A DNA stretch of 64,000 nt, taken from Alginatibacterium sediminis. Its GTDB lineage: Bacteria > Pseudomonadota > Gammaproteobacteria > Enterobacterales > Celerinatantimonadaceae. A model generated the notes under the pieces. It did no database searches. It saw nothing but the letters and a program-made list of their open reading frames with translations, and was not told the DNA's origin. Shown here one piece after another: positions 31,771 to 42,188 of this stretch. Each line of letters opens with the position of its first letter. The stretch's first letter is position 1. The DNA lies in NCBI RefSeq assembly GCF_003610775.1, contig NZ_RAQO01000009.1, positions 248,001 to 312,000 of the forward strand, read 5' to 3'. A program made the translations under genes and the position numbers.

Positions 31771-31821
31771 GATTATGTAAGGGTTTAGTTATTAGGCCGT
31801 TGCGTAAAAGCTTCGATTTGG

Positions 31822-32706
31822 CTACGCCTTATGTGTTGTACCGGTAATACGACACCATTCGTTGTCGTACTCGATGGGATCAATACTAGCGAAGTCTTTA
31901 TAAACCTGCGCAACTGAGTCGGCTTGCTCTTCTAAAATTCCAGACAGAGCGAACACACCAGAGGGCTTTAGGTTGGCTAAAATCGGGCCTACAAGCTCAC
32001 GTAGTGGCGCGGCTAAAATATTAGCTACCACCACATCAGCTACAAAATCTTGCGGATGGTCTTGGGGTAAATAGAGTTCAATTTTGTCACTCACGCCGTT
32101 ACGCTGTGCGTTATCGAGACTGGCTTGAATGGCCTGGGGGTCGATATCAATTCCGATCACTCGTTCTGCGCCGAGTTTAAGGGCTGCAATGGCCAAAATA
32201 CCGCTTCCGCAACCAAAGTCCAGCACCGTCTTACCACTTAGATCTAAGCTGTCTAACCAACGTAAGCACAGCGCTGTGGTTGCGTGGGTGCCAGTACCAA
32301 ATGCAAGCCCTGGATCAAGCATTACGTTAACTGCTGAAGGGTCAGGTACGGGTGTCCAACTGGGGCAAATCCAAAGTCGTTGGCCAAAACGCATGGGGTG
32401 AAAGTCTTTCATCCACTCGCGCTCCCAGTCTTTGTCTTCTAAAGGGTCAAGAATGTGATTGTTGGCATTGATAATGCCTTGGGCGCTTAAGGCTTGCAGG
32501 ATAGGCTGCATGTCGGTGCTAGCATCAAATAAACCCAAGACAACCGTTTGACTCCATAACAAAGTCTCACCAGGCTTGGGTTCAAATACTGGCGTGTCGT
32601 GGCGATCAACAAAGGTGACTGATAGTGCGCCAAGCTCAAGAAGTTCATCGCTAATAGCTTCGGCATTATCGTTCTGAGCATCAATTTTGAGTTGGATCCA
32701 AGGCAT
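31822..32706 (-). CDS. prmA: Ribosomal protein L11 methyltransferase
   Basis: SAM-dependent enzyme that trimethylates ribosomal protein L11. 294 residues from the ATG at 32706 ([13 protein letters not shown], as in E. coli). N-terminal L11-recognition domain ([12 protein letters not shown]), linker ([16 protein letters not shown]), then the SAM domain with [48 protein letters not shown] and [13 protein letters not shown]. Lies between accC and dusB as in enterobacteria. Confidence 0.96.
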   Translation of the reverse strand: MPWIQLKIDAQNDNAEAISDELLELGALSVTFVDRHDTPVFEPKPGETLLWSQTVVLGLFDASTDMQPILQALSAQGIINANNHILDPLEDKDWEREWMKDFHPMRFGQRLWICPSWTPVPDPSAVNVMLDPGLAFGTGTHATTALCLRWLDSLDLSGKTVLDFGCGSGILAIAALKLGAERVIGIDIDPQAIQASLDNAQRNGVSDKIELYLPQDHPQDFVADVVVANILAAPLRELVGPILANLKPSGVFALSGILEEQADSVAQVYKDFASIDPIEYDNEWCRITGTTHKA

Positions 32707-32775
32707 AAGGGTTTCCACTGAGACTGAATGCGCTGAGCCTAGCGGTAAATTGAGTGGATCACAAGTCCAAATGAG

Positions 32776-33171
32776 CTAGTGCTTTAACAGGTGGATATCG
32801 AGATCTGCGTGCTGCGAACCATGACGGTTTTGATAGCGCTTGGTAAGCAGCCAGCAGCCATAGCCGATTATGGGGGCTGCGAACACATAAGCGATTGATT
32901 GTTGGCTAAGTGCGGCGGCGCATAGCGACAAAAATACCCAAACAAAGGGGATGAACTCATAGATGAACTCGGGAATAAGAAATTGAGAGCGGGGTAGGAT
33001 TGGATCTTTGCGACGATAGTTAGAGCGCATGATCCAGATCAGGGCACCTAAACTGTAAAGAATGCCAGCAAATCCAGCCCATAACCAAGATTGACCAAAG
33101 CAAATACCCAAAGAACCCAGAGCGAAGTAGATCCAAGGTAATAGCTCATAGAAAGGCTTGCTAAGATTCAT
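32776..33171 (-). CDS. Small integral membrane protein, unknown
   Basis: 131 residues with about four membrane helices (LLPWIYFALGSLGICF; WLWAGFAGILYSLGALIWI; FIYEFIPFVWVFLSLCAAAL; YVFAAPIIGYGCWLL) and a His-rich polar tail. It occupies the position that yhdT-panF hold in E. coli between accC and prmA, but it does not look like YhdT. No function can be given. Confidence 0.65.
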   Translation of the reverse strand: MNLSKPFYELLPWIYFALGSLGICFGQSWLWAGFAGILYSLGALIWIMRSNYRRKDPILPRSQFLIPEFIYEFIPFVWVFLSLCAAALSQQSIAYVFAAPIIGYGCWLLTKRYQNRHGSQHADLDIHLLKH

Positions 33172-33236
33172 AGACTCAGGTGCTCGAATAATGTATCGGT
33201 ACTTTGAGTATAAGAAAGATTATAGATTTTGCTAAA

Positions 33237-33266
33237 AACGCAAAAGGCTAGCGTAAGCTAGCCTTT
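33237..33266 (-). terminator. accC terminator
   Basis: AAAGGCTAGC (33243-33252) pairs perfectly with GCTAGCCTTT (33257-33266) around GTAA; T-rich on the minus-strand 3' side. Confidence 0.8.
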
Positions 33267-33283
33267 ACAATTGCTGCGAACCT

Positions 33284-34624
33284 TTAGAGTCCAAGCTTTT
33301 TCTCTAGATAATGAATATTAGCACCGCCATGCTGGAAGTTTTCATCTTCCATGATTAGCTGTTGAAGTGAAATATTAGTTTTTATTCCCTCAATGACGAG
33401 CTCTGAGAGTGCGTTCTTCATACGTGCAATGGCAATATCGCGATTCTCGCCATAAGTGATCAACTTACCTATCATTGAGTCATAGTATGGCGGAACGGTA
33501 TAGCCTGTATACAGGTGAGAATCCCAGCGTATTCCAAGACCACCTGGAGCGTGAAAACGCGTCACTTTACCCGGTGATGGAATAAACGTTTCTGCGTCTT
33601 CGGCGTTAATTCGACATTCAATCGCATGCCCAGCAACTCGAATATCGCTTTGAGCAATCGATAATGGATGACCGGCCGCAATACGTAATTGCTCTTTGAT
33701 TAAGTCGATGCCGGTAACCATTTCCGTAACCGGGTGTTCAACTTGAATTCGGGTGTTCATTTCTATGAAATAAAACTCGCCGTTTTCATACAAGAACTCA
33801 AAGGTACCTGCGCCGCGATATTCAATTTCAATACAAGCACGCGTACAACGCTCACCGATGGCTTTGCGCATATCAGCGGTGATGCCTGGTGCTGGCGCTT
33901 CTTCCACAACTTTTTGGTGACGACGTTGCATGGAGCAGTCGCGCTCACCTAGGTGAATAGCATTGCCTTGGCCATCGGAAAGAATTTGCACTTCAACGTG
34001 GCGAGGATTCTCTAAGTATTTTTCCATATAGACGATGCTGTTATTGAACGCAGCAGCGGCTTCAGCACGGGTCAAAGAAATTGATGAATTAAGCTCTGAC
34101 TCGTTACGTACAACCCGCATTCCGCGACCACCGCCACCACCAGCAGCTTTAATGATCACCGGATAGCCAATACGTTTGGCGATTGAAATATTACGCTCTT
34201 TGTCATCGTCTAAGGGGCCGTCAGAACCAGGTACACAAGGCACTCCTGCTTTCTTCATGGCTCGAATCGCTTCGACTTTGTCACCCATCATGCGAATGGT
34301 GTCAGCTTTAGGCCCAATGAAAACAAAACCGCTGCGTTCAACGATTTCTGAGAATTCTGCGTTTTCAGACAAGAAACCATAACCAGGGTGAATGGCTACC
34401 GCGTCAGTGACTTCGGCTGCGGCAATAATTCTTGGGATATCTAAATAGCTTTCGGTAGCGGCTGGTTTACCAATACAGACGGTTTCATCAGCTAACAATA
34501 CGTGCTTGAGTTCGCGGTCGGCTGTGGAATGCACTGCAACGGTTTTAATGCCAAGCTCTTTACAGGCGCGTAAAATACGAAGCGCAATTTCGCCTCTATT
34601 GGCGATAACGACTTTATCTAGCAT
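33284..34624 (-). CDS. accC: Acetyl-CoA carboxylase, biotin carboxylase subunit
   Basis: ATP-dependent carboxylation of biotin on AccB, first half of malonyl-CoA synthesis. 446 residues, standard length. N-terminal [21 protein letters not shown], glycine-rich ATP loop in [35 protein letters not shown], and the catalytic [17 protein letters not shown]. 15 nt downstream of accB on the same strand; they form the accBC operon. Confidence 0.97.
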   Translation of the reverse strand: MLDKVVIANRGEIALRILRACKELGIKTVAVHSTADRELKHVLLADETVCIGKPAATESYLDIPRIIAAAEVTDAVAIHPGYGFLSENAEFSEIVERSGFVFIGPKADTIRMMGDKVEAIRAMKKAGVPCVPGSDGPLDDDKERNISIAKRIGYPVIIKAAGGGGGRGMRVVRNESELNSSISLTRAEAAAAFNNSIVYMEKYLENPRHVEVQILSDGQGNAIHLGERDCSMQRRHQKVVEEAPAPGITADMRKAIGERCTRACIEIEYRGAGTFEFLYENGEFYFIEMNTRIQVEHPVTEMVTGIDLIKEQLRIAAGHPLSIAQSDIRVAGHAIECRINAEDAETFIPSPGKVTRFHAPGGLGIRWDSHLYTGYTVPPYYDSMIGKLITYGENRDIAIARMKNALSELVIEGIKTNISLQQLIMEDENFQHGGANIHYLEKKLGL

Positions 34625-34639
34625 GAGATTGCCTCGATA

Positions 34640-35089
34640 TTATGCGATAACAAATAGGGGTTCATCAAATTCAACAGCATCACCATCTTTGACCAATACT
34701 TGTTGAATGGTTCCCGACTTATCTGCTTCGATTTGGTTCATCATTTTCATCGCTTCGACAATACATAAAGTATCACCAGCACTAACATGGTCGCCCACAC
34801 TTACAAATGCATCGGCATCCGGTGATGCCGAGCTGTAGAAGGTACCAACCATTGGTGAAAGCACTTGATGTCCACTTGGAGCTTCAGCAACGGCTGGTGC
34901 AGCTTCAGTAGCTGCAGCTACAGGAGCCGCAGCTGGTTGTGCAACGGGTGCAGCCATATATTGTTGTGGGGCCAAAGCGGTAATTTGACGACTAATGCGT
35001 ACTGACTCTTCGCCTTCGGTGATCTCTAGCTCAGATACACCTGACTCTTCAACTAATTCGATTAGTTTCTTAATTTTGCGAATATCCAT
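34640..35089 (-). CDS. accB: Acetyl-CoA carboxylase, biotin carboxyl carrier protein
   Basis: Carries biotin between the carboxylase and transferase sites. 149 residues: helical N-terminus ([20 protein letters not shown]), an Ala/Pro linker of about 25 residues, and the biotinyl domain with the modified Lys near residue 115 in [14 protein letters not shown]. Upstream of accC; aroQ precedes it by 28 nt, the order aroQ-accB-accC common in gammaproteobacteria. Confidence 0.97.
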   Translation of the reverse strand: MDIRKIKKLIELVEESGVSELEITEGEESVRISRQITALAPQQYMAAPVAQPAAAPVAAATEAAPAVAEAPSGHQVLSPMVGTFYSSASPDADAFVSVGDHVSAGDTLCIVEAMKMMNQIEADKSGTIQQVLVKDGDAVEFDEPLFVIA

Positions 35090-35117
35090 GATGCCCTATC
35101 TTTTTATTAGAGTGATT

Positions 35118-35567
35118 TTAGTCTTGTAGACGCTGAAAAGCAGCCTGCAAGGCAAATTGATATCCCATGGTGCCTAAGCCACATACGACACCTACGGCTT
35201 TATCAGCAAGGTAGGAGTGGTGGCGAAAAGGCTCACGAGAATGAACGTTTGATATATGAACTTCGATGAAGGGAATATTTACCCCTAATAGCGCGTCACG
35301 CAGTGCAACGCTGGTATGAGTAAATGCACCTGGATTTATCACGATGAAATCTACATTTCCCATCGCTTGATGAATCCTATCGACAAGTGCACCTTCGTGA
35401 TTGCTTTGAAAAGCATCGAGCTCGAAGTTTTGTTGTTTAGCAAGTTGCTGACAGTTATTGACTACATCAACAAGGGTTTCGTATCCGTAGACATCAGGCT
35501 CGCGCTGGCCTAATAGATTAAGATTTGGACCATTTAGAAGTAAAACACTAAATCTACCATCCAACAT
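35118..35567 (-). CDS. aroQ: 3-dehydroquinate dehydratase, type II
   Basis: Removes water from 3-dehydroquinate in the shikimate pathway. 149 residues, forms a dodecamer in the family. Visible: [20 protein letters not shown] with the catalytic Tyr and lid Arg, [16 protein letters not shown], and [18 protein letters not shown]. First gene of the aroQ-accBC operon; its promoter must lie in the 250-nt region upstream. Confidence 0.96.
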   Translation of the reverse strand: MLDGRFSVLLLNGPNLNLLGQREPDVYGYETLVDVVNNCQQLAKQQNFELDAFQSNHEGALVDRIHQAMGNVDFIVINPGAFTHTSVALRDALLGVNIPFIEVHISNVHSREPFRHHSYLADKAVGVVCGLGTMGYQFALQAAFQRLQD

Positions 35568-35747
35568 CGCTGATAATCCCCGAAAACGCGTACAAAATAG
35601 AATTTACGAAAGTCTACACGGTTTCAAAAAAACCGGAACCCGAAAAAACTAAAAATGAGTAAGTTATCGTTGAATTATATTCTTTTCGACGGAAATGGCA
35701 GCATTTTTCTGGTCTAATCTGTACCAAGTTTGATACAGACTTGCCCA

Positions 35748-35771
35748 CAATCGCCGTGGCTACAGCGATTG
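35748..35771. repeat. Inverted repeat upstream of aroQ
   Basis: CAATCGC (35748-35754) and GCGATTG (35765-35771), a perfect 7-bp pair with a 10-nt loop in the MATE-aroQ spacer. No T-run; could be a weak terminator of the MATE gene or an operator. Confidence 0.35.
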
Positions 35772-35816
35772 CAGGAAATTAGAAACAGTGCATATTTGAC
35801 TGATTTAGTGGTTGAT

Positions 35817-37199
35817 TTAAGCTTGATTCGGCGTGGCGACCAAGTTTCGTAGCCATTTTTTCTGATGCATACGCCAATAACATAGGCCACATTTCACCAC
35901 TTCTTCGCTTAGTGCAATACAAAATGCAGTCACTAAACTAACTTCAAAGACTAAAATCGCAACCGAGGTCAATAGAAGTCCGACTCCCCATTGGCAGATG
36001 ACATCTGACATTAAGCAGAAGTTATTGTCGCCGCCACTACGAAGCACACCATTGATCAGCACCATATTTAATGTTCGTAGCCAAACCGTCGCCGCCATGA
36101 TGACTACAAGTTGATTAGCGAGTTCTAAGGTTTCGGGTTCAAAATTTCCGAATAAACTCATTAGGGGTTTGCTCAAACTCCAGATTGCAAATCCTAAAAC
36201 AATGGCTGCAATTGGGCTGACGAGTAAGGTGCGTTTAGCATCGCGCCAAGCTAAGGCAAACTCGCTCGCGCCAAGTTTATTCCCAATTAGGATTGAACAG
36301 GCGCTAGAGAAACCCATAAAACAGGAGATTGCCATTCCCTCGAGCGGGCTAATCAAACTAATGGCTGCCAACGCTTGAGTTCCAAGTCGGCCGTAAAGCG
36401 TCGCAAAAGCAAATACTCCAATTGACCAAACGGTAAAGTTAACGACGAGCGGTGTAGCCAGCTTGATGAGTTGTTTGGCTTCGCTAAGCCGCATTTCTAG
36501 TAAACCAATAGCGCTCGCTTTGAGCAATGGATGGCGACGTTTTGCTAGCCATACAACAAAGATAAGTAGTTGCAGTGCTCTAGCAATTACAGTTGCAACA
36601 CCGGCACCTACAATTCCCATCGGTTCAATTAGACCATCAACACCAAAGATCAAGACTTGGTTTAGTCCGATGTTAGCGATTACGGCAATGACGCTGACAT
36701 ATAGCGGCAGGCGAGTTTCACCGCTTGCGCGCAAGCCAGCTTCTAACAATATGATTGGTAATACAAACAACAACATCGGAGCGGTATGGTAGATGTAATC
36801 GATCCCAAGGGCTTGAAGTTGAGCATCAGTACTCGCAAGCGACATGATATTGTCTGCACTGGTAAAGAACAGACTTAGTAAAATGACATTAGCGATAGTA
36901 CCCAGGGCCAAGCTTAAACCTAAGGTGCGACCTATGGCTGACCAGTCTTTACGTCCCCAGTGCTGGGCGCATAAGATTGATGCCGCGGTGGCAAAACCAG
37001 CTAAAACTAAAATTGCGACGAACATTGATCGGCCAGCATAACCAACGGCGGCGACTTCGGCTTCGCCAAGATTGGCAACCATCATTACGTCAACTAAGCC
37101 TAGCAGGCTTAACAGTACGGATTGCAGCGATATTGGCCACGCCAAAGACCAAAAATGACCTAGCCAGCGGCTTTTTGATTGATTAATTGTTGTTGGCAT
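35817..37199 (-). CDS. MATE-family multidrug/sodium antiporter
   Basis: Exports cationic or aromatic compounds in exchange for Na+ or H+. About 460 residues with twelve helices; MATE halves recognised by WSLAWPISLQSVLLSLLGLVDV with MMVANLGEAEVAAVGYA, and the second repeat LVVNFTVWSIGVFAFATLYG. I start at the ATG at 37199 with GAGGG 4-5 nt upstream; the frame opens at 37229. It is divergent from an AraC regulator 177 nt away, which may control it. Confidence 0.88.
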   Translation of the reverse strand: MPTTINQSKSRWLGHFWSLAWPISLQSVLLSLLGLVDVMMVANLGEAEVAAVGYAGRSMFVAILVLAGFATAASILCAQHWGRKDWSAIGRTLGLSLALGTIANVILLSLFFTSADNIMSLASTDAQLQALGIDYIYHTAPMLLFVLPIILLEAGLRASGETRLPLYVSVIAVIANIGLNQVLIFGVDGLIEPMGIVGAGVATVIARALQLLIFVVWLAKRRHPLLKASAIGLLEMRLSEAKQLIKLATPLVVNFTVWSIGVFAFATLYGRLGTQALAAISLISPLEGMAISCFMGFSSACSILIGNKLGASEFALAWRDAKRTLLVSPIAAIVLGFAIWSLSKPLMSLFGNFEPETLELANQLVVIMAATVWLRTLNMVLINGVLRSGGDNNFCLMSDVICQWGVGLLLTSVAILVFEVSLVTAFCIALSEEVVKCGLCYWRMHQKKWLRNLVATPNQA

Positions 37200-37375
37200 A
37201 AGGCCCTCGTAAATGTGAACTTGGTGCAAATTGAGCTATCTAGCCATTTAGGGCTTCACGAGGAATCTTTATTGGCTTGTCTCTTTTAATTGGCGGTGAT
37301 TCTAGTAAGTTGCTGGCTTTTCGCACATAATCAAAACTATCTAATTCATGTTCAAAACTATCATTTTGGAAAATA

Positions 37376-38221
37376 ATGTGGCGTGATGAGCTAAATATAG
37401 GCCCGCGCTGTGTTGAGCGCTTTCTAACCACCGAGGCTTTACCGGAATTGCAACAAGTTGGAATTAACTTGGCAGGTATATCGGTGCTACGCGAAGAGTA
37501 CCTTGTGAGCCGTAAAAACCCACAAGAGCATTTAGCGCTGTTAACTCTTTCTGGCGAAGGGCAACTACATGTGCCTTCAGGTAGTCAATTACTAAAAACA
37601 GGGCAGCTATTGATTCTTCCACTGGGGCAGGCTTATTCTTTCGAAATAAAAGCAGCCCATTGGCGACATGTTTGGCTGTTACTATCGCCTAAACAACGCT
37701 GGCTACAAATTCCAGAATCGGCGCAAGTCAAAACTGTGGAATCGAGCACGGGGTTGGTTTCGAGTATGCAGCTGTTATTACAACAACAGTCTCAACCGCG
37801 ACAAAATCCACATATCGTTAAATCTTTGGTTGATTTGCTGCAGCGCTATTTGATGACAATGGTCCAAACCAATAAGCCAATTGTTGAGGATAATCCTTTA
37901 GTGGCGATCGAGCAGCAAATGCGCAGTGCACTGCACTATCCATGGACAGTACAAGAGATCGCCCGACGGATAAATGTCTCTGAACCCCACTGTTATCGTT
38001 TGTTTCAACGCTACTTTCAGATGAGTCCTAAACAGTTTCTGCGACGGCTACGAATGGAGCATGGTGCCTACTTACTACGTGAGTCAGGCTGGTCGCTTGA
38101 CGTGATTGCAAGCCAGCTTGGATATCAAGATGGCTTTGCATTTTCACATCGTTTTAAGAAATACATGGGGCTATCACCAGCGGCCTTTAGATTAAGGTCC
38201 AAGGGTAAAAGCCGCGGCTAG
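37376..38221 (+). CDS. AraC-family transcriptional regulator
   Basis: 281 residues: N-terminal cupin-like sensor domain (LLTLSGEGQLHVPSGSQLL; GQLLILPLGQAYSF) and C-terminal double HTH (WTVQEIARRINVSEPHCYRLFQ; SLDVIASQLGYQDGFAFSHRFK). GGAAA precedes the ATG. Divergent from the MATE exporter. The stop overlaps the convergent hypothetical gene by 4 bases. Ligand unknown; a sugar or drug is possible. Confidence 0.88.
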   Translation: MWRDELNIGPRCVERFLTTEALPELQQVGINLAGISVLREEYLVSRKNPQEHLALLTLSGEGQLHVPSGSQLLKTGQLLILPLGQAYSFEIKAAHWRHVWLLLSPKQRWLQIPESAQVKTVESSTGLVSSMQLLLQQQSQPRQNPHIVKSLVDLLQRYLMTMVQTNKPIVEDNPLVAIEQQMRSALHYPWTVQEIARRINVSEPHCYRLFQRYFQMSPKQFLRRLRMEHGAYLLRESGWSLDVIASQLGYQDGFAFSHRFKKYMGLSPAAFRLRSKGKSRG

Positions 38222-39132
38222 TAGATAGACGTACTTACTAGCGCATTGCCAACCAAAAGTTGCTCTTTAGCAATTTCTTTGGGACCAGAAATAATCACAT
38301 GCGGTCGAGAGTCTATCATCACGCTTGGACCTTCTAAGCCGCTACGCGCATCTAGTGCCAGCCAAACCGGAGAAGACTCTGGTGAGAGCTGCGATGAATA
38401 CACCACATACATTGGTAGTTCTGGTGCTAAGTGACTGACTAAAATGGCAAGCAGTAGTGCGCGCTCATCGCTATCAGCCGCTTGCATCATCACTACTTGT
38501 GCGGGGCCAGCAAATACGGTGTTGTCTTCTTGTTTGGTATCTAAGCTTGATAACCAATCTAGTGCATTGTTAAGTGACTCGCGGGGTTTGTCTTCAACTT
38601 TGAACTGTAAGGCCAAGGGTTCTAATCGTTTCAGATTGTTATAGAACAAACTTGAGTAGTCGGGTCTCAGACAGGCGCCACTCAAGGTATTGTTGAATAC
38701 GCAGGGTGCCACATTAAAGAAACGCATAGCATCGCCTTGATACTGCATATAGGCACTCCAGAACAGTTGAGATCCGGGGCTATCGTCGCGGGTGTTAATG
38801 GCTTGAGTGATTGAAGGGACTTCATTGCTACTACCCGAATACTGGTGGATAGCTTTCACCGCGTGATTTAGCCGTGGGGTTAAGTAGATTGCCATGGCTT
38901 GACGTGGATACTGCAATGTATAGTTTACTCTGAACTGTTCAAGATTGGATTGATAAAGTTCTTCTTGAGATAAACGCAATTTGATTTGAAGTAAATTACC
39001 ATCCGCACCGGCCCACAACCATTGGTTGTCGTAGGCTTGTTCCGGTCGCTCAGGTAGTTGTAGTGATGCAAAACTAAAAGGACTGATTGCTGCAAGGCAA
39101 AACATGAGCATGGTTAAACTTAAATTGCGCAT
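38218..39132 (-). CDS. Exported hypothetical protein, degenerate transglutaminase-like end
   Basis: 304 residues from the ATG at 39132 (GGAG 8 nt upstream; a GTG at 39150 is upstream). Signal peptide MRNLSLTMLMFCLAAISPFSFA. The C-terminal part has SDERALLLAILVSHL followed by PMYVVYSSQ, which resembles the DxxxxALLLA segment of transglutaminase-like proteins, but I see no Cys-His-Asp triad. Probably periplasmic. Function unknown. Confidence 0.6.
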   Translation of the reverse strand: MRNLSLTMLMFCLAAISPFSFASLQLPERPEQAYDNQWLWAGADGNLLQIKLRLSQEELYQSNLEQFRVNYTLQYPRQAMAIYLTPRLNHAVKAIHQYSGSSNEVPSITQAINTRDDSPGSQLFWSAYMQYQGDAMRFFNVAPCVFNNTLSGACLRPDYSSLFYNNLKRLEPLALQFKVEDKPRESLNNALDWLSSLDTKQEDNTVFAGPAQVVMMQAADSDERALLLAILVSHLAPELPMYVVYSSQLSPESSPVWLALDARSGLEGPSVMIDSRPHVIISGPKEIAKEQLLVGNALVSTSIY

Positions 39133-39327
39133 ACGTATTTCTCCAATCACTACCGTAATTTCGAAAGTGAAGCCCTAATTGCAGGCTTATTGGCGTAGTG
39201 CTATCGAGGCTTTGGCTTTATTATTTTTTATAGTCTAAATTGCCCAAACCCTAATAATAATTAATAGCATTTAAACTCTTAATACGCTAATTACATCACA
39301 AAAGTTCATTCGTGCTAAATTCAAGGC

Positions 39328-39355
39328 GAAAAAAAGCGCAACCTAAGGCTGCGCT
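39328..39355 (-). terminator. acs terminator
   Basis: AGCGCAACC (39335-39343) pairs with GGCTGCGCT (39347-39355), one wobble on the minus strand, followed there by seven T residues. Confidence 0.85.
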
Positions 39356-39387
39356 ATCATTTGTCGTCAGTTATGAACTACTAGTGC

Positions 39388-41340
39388 TTACTCTAGGCTG
39401 CTTTTCTCAGCAATCAAGCGGTCGACAACGGATGGATCTGCAAGGGTTGACGTATCGCCCAATGAGTCGGTTTCATTGGTCGCAATTTTACGTAAAATCC
39501 GTCGCATAATCTTACCTGAGCGAGTTTTAGGAAGCGCATCAGCCCAGTGTAGAATATCTGGCGTCGCGATTGGACCTATCTCTTTGCGTACCCACGCTTT
39601 TACTTCTTTGTGCAAGGCTGCATCCGCTTCTTCACCTGCGTTTAAAGTGACGTAAGCATAGATCCCTTGGCCTTTAATTTCATGGGGTACACCAACAACA
39701 GCGGCTTCTGAAATTTTTGGATGTGCAACCAATGCACTTTCAATTTCAGCGGTGCCCATTCTATGGCCTGAAACATTAAGTACGTCATCAACTCGACCTG
39801 TGATCCAAAAATAACCATCTTCGTCGCGACGTGCACCATCACCGGTTGTGTAAACGCCGGGGAAAGTTGAGAAGTAAGTTTGTTCGAAACGCTCATGATC
39901 ACCGTAAACACTACGCATTTGACCGGGCCAACTATCGCGAATAATCAAGTTACCCGAAGTCGCACCTTCTAGTTCATTACCTAAATTGTCGACTAAGGCT
40001 GGTTGTACACCAAAGAATGGCCGCGTCGCAGACCCTGGTTTAAGTTCGGTTGCGCCCGGTAGTGGGGTAATCAAAATACCGCCAGTTTCAGTTTGCCACC
40101 AGGTATCTACAATAGGGCAGCGCTCATCACCAATAGTACGGTAATACCATTCCCAAGCTTCAGGGTTGATGGGTTCACCTACAGAGCCCATAATTCTAAG
40201 ACTAGTCCGCTTGGTTCCTGCAACCGCTGCATCGCCTTGCGCCATTAACGCGCGAATGGCAGTTGGAGCTGTATAAAGAATACTGACTTGGTGCTTGTCA
40301 CATACCTGACTCATGCGCGAAGCGTCTGGATAATTGGGTACGCCTTCGAACAGTAGTGTGGTTGCACCGTTGGCCAGTGGTCCATAAACTAAATAACTGT
40401 GGCCGGTAATCCAACCTACATCTGCAGTACACCAATAAACGTCACCGTCTTGATAATCGAATACGTATTTAAAGGTCATGGCTGCATAAACAAGATAGCC
40501 ACCGGTAGTATGTAGCACGCCTTTGGGCTTACCGGTAGAACCTGAGGTATAAAGAATGAACAGTGGATCTTCGGCGTTCATTGGTTCTGGGGCACAGTCA
40601 TCACTGGCAACAGCGGTGAGTTCATCCCACCAGAAATCACGCCCATCTACCCAATCAATATCCCCACCGGTGCGTTTTAGTACGATCACGCTCTTCACGC
40701 AATCTACTTCTGGATTGGCTAAGGCTTCATCAACATTGGCTTTTAGTGGAACAGCGCGACCGCCGCGAAGGCCTTCATCCGAGGTGATAACAAACTGACT
40801 ATTACTATCGATAATTCGACCCGCGAGGGCCTCTGGAGAAAAACCACCGAATACGATTGAGTGCACCGCGCCAATCCGGGTACAAGCTAACATTGCAATT
40901 GCTGCTTCTGGAACCATAGGCATATACAGGCAAACCACATCGCCTTTTTTCACACCTTGGGCTTTGAGCGCATTGGCAAAACGACAAACCGCTTGGTGAA
41001 GCTGCTTAAAAGTAAGTTTAGAGTCTTGGTTCGGGTCGTCACCTTCCCAAATAATTGCGACTTCATCGCCTCGGGTTGCAAGGTGGCGATCGATGCAGTT
41101 AGCACTGATGTTCAGTTGGCCATCTTCAAACCATTTAATGCTGACATGTCCTGGGTCAAAGGAAGTGTTCTTAACTTTGGTGAATGGCTTCATCCAATCA
41201 ACAAATTTGCGGCCTTGCTCAGCCCAAAATGTTTCTGGATCAGAAACCGAAGCCTGATACATGGCAAGATACTGTTCGTTGTCCAAATGGGTCGTTTGCG
41301 CAATATTGGCTTTAACCGGATATATTTTGCTGTCACTCAT
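39388..41340 (-). CDS. acs: Acetyl-CoA synthetase
   Basis: Converts acetate, ATP and CoA to acetyl-CoA through acetyl-AMP. 650 residues from the ATG at 41340 (GGAG 8 nt upstream). Adenylation motifs: [53 protein letters not shown], and the acetylatable Lys in [16 protein letters not shown]. Upstream are a TTGACA promoter (41364-41390), overlapping palindromes at 41403-41421 and a near-perfect CRP site at 41462-41481. The CrbS/CrbR genes nearby are its expected regulators. No actP acetate permease is linked. Confidence 0.97.
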   Translation of the reverse strand: MSDSKIYPVKANIAQTTHLDNEQYLAMYQASVSDPETFWAEQGRKFVDWMKPFTKVKNTSFDPGHVSIKWFEDGQLNISANCIDRHLATRGDEVAIIWEGDDPNQDSKLTFKQLHQAVCRFANALKAQGVKKGDVVCLYMPMVPEAAIAMLACTRIGAVHSIVFGGFSPEALAGRIIDSNSQFVITSDEGLRGGRAVPLKANVDEALANPEVDCVKSVIVLKRTGGDIDWVDGRDFWWDELTAVASDDCAPEPMNAEDPLFILYTSGSTGKPKGVLHTTGGYLVYAAMTFKYVFDYQDGDVYWCTADVGWITGHSYLVYGPLANGATTLLFEGVPNYPDASRMSQVCDKHQVSILYTAPTAIRALMAQGDAAVAGTKRTSLRIMGSVGEPINPEAWEWYYRTIGDERCPIVDTWWQTETGGILITPLPGATELKPGSATRPFFGVQPALVDNLGNELEGATSGNLIIRDSWPGQMRSVYGDHERFEQTYFSTFPGVYTTGDGARRDEDGYFWITGRVDDVLNVSGHRMGTAEIESALVAHPKISEAAVVGVPHEIKGQGIYAYVTLNAGEEADAALHKEVKAWVRKEIGPIATPDILHWADALPKTRSGKIMRRILRKIATNETDSLGDTSTLADPSVVDRLIAEKSSLE

Positions 41341-41363
41341 TGTTCCACTCCTGGGATCTGACA

Positions 41364-41390
41364 ATTATTGTTATGTTTGGCGGCTGTCAA
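41364..41390 (-). promoter_or_regulatory. Candidate acs promoter
   Basis: Minus-strand -35 TTGACA (41385-41390) and -10 AATAAT (41364-41369) with a short 15-nt spacer, which fits an activator-dependent promoter. It lies 24 nt before the start codon. Confidence 0.5.
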
Positions 41391-41402
41391 AAGGCTCGCA
41401 TT

Positions 41403-41421
41403 TCGACATATTGTCGACAAT
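41403..41421. promoter_or_regulatory. Overlapping palindromes in the acs control region
   Basis: TCGACA-TAT-TGTCGA (41403-41417) overlaps ATTGTC-GACAAT (41410-41421), giving three TCGACA-like half-sites just upstream of the -35. A plausible binding site for a LuxR-type regulator such as CrbR. Confidence 0.45.
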
Positions 41422-41461
41422 TAGACTTTCGGGTAATGAATTGTTGAATTAGTGTTATTGC

Positions 41462-41481
41462 TTTGTGATGCAGCTCACGCG
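41462..41481. promoter_or_regulatory. CRP-cAMP site upstream of acs
   Basis: TGTGA (41464-41468)-TGCAGC-TCACG (41475-41479): nine of ten bases of the TGTGA-N6-TCACA consensus with correct spacing. acs is CRP-activated in E. coli. Confidence 0.65.
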
Positions 41482-41577
41482 AATGACTAAAGTCTAGGGT
41501 CTAGTGAACGTAAACACTAACGTTGGTTAAGGCATCGACAAATAATCTAGAACGCTGTTTTCTGTAAGTAGGCTTTG

Positions 41578-42186
41578 CTAGCTTGAAGGTCTAGGCCCAA
41601 ATTCTAAGCGTAAATAGATGAGTGCCGCGGTCAAAGCATCATCCATAGCACTATGTCGACCTTTTAATGGAATTTGTAACTTATTACAGATGTTTTGTAG
41701 GTCTTGATTCACCACCATTCCGACATAAGGCACGTGTAATTTGTGGGCATAAAGCTGCCCAACATCTAAAACTGGATTTAGAAAAGCATAGCCAAACAAA
41801 TCTTGGGTATATCGATTCAAGATGCGTAAATCATAGCGAATGTTGTAACCAATGATGGTTCTTGAGCCAATAAAAGCGAGCAGCTCTAGTAAAGCTTCTT
41901 GGATTGGAATACCGTCGGCTAAGTCTTGCGCCCTCAATTGATGGATTTCGATAGAGCTAGCGTTAAGGCTTTTTGGGGCTTCAATGGTGAGCTCTAAACG
42001 TTCGCTATAAGTGATGGTATTTCCGCGAATCCTAACGGCTCCAATGGTGAGGATTTCCGCTTTTTTTGTATCCAAGCTGGTGGTCTCGAAATCTAAAGCG
42101 ATTTTATCGCGATCACCGCTTGGCTCCAACAGATGTGAGTATTTACTATCACGCATCTTCCATTGATAAAATCGTCGACGTAACAC
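41578..42186 (-). CDS. DEDDh 3'-5' exonuclease (DnaQ-like)
   Basis: 202-residue exonuclease of the DNA polymerase III epsilon type. Metal-binding motifs: ExoI DFETTSLD, ExoII in GYNIRYDLRIL, ExoIII HSAMDDALTAA. GTG start. It follows the DUF294 gene by 2 nt, so they are co-transcribed. The acs-exonuclease-DUF294-CrbS neighbourhood is conserved in Vibrio and relatives. Whether it acts on DNA or RNA here is not known. Confidence 0.88.
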   Translation of the reverse strand: MLRRRFYQWKMRDSKYSHLLEPSGDRDKIALDFETTSLDTKKAEILTIGAVRIRGNTITYSERLELTIEAPKSLNASSIEIHQLRAQDLADGIPIQEALLELLAFIGSRTIIGYNIRYDLRILNRYTQDLFGYAFLNPVLDVGQLYAHKLHVPYVGMVVNQDLQNICNKLQIPLKGRHSAMDDALTAALIYLRLEFGPRPSS

Positions 42187-42188
42187 CG

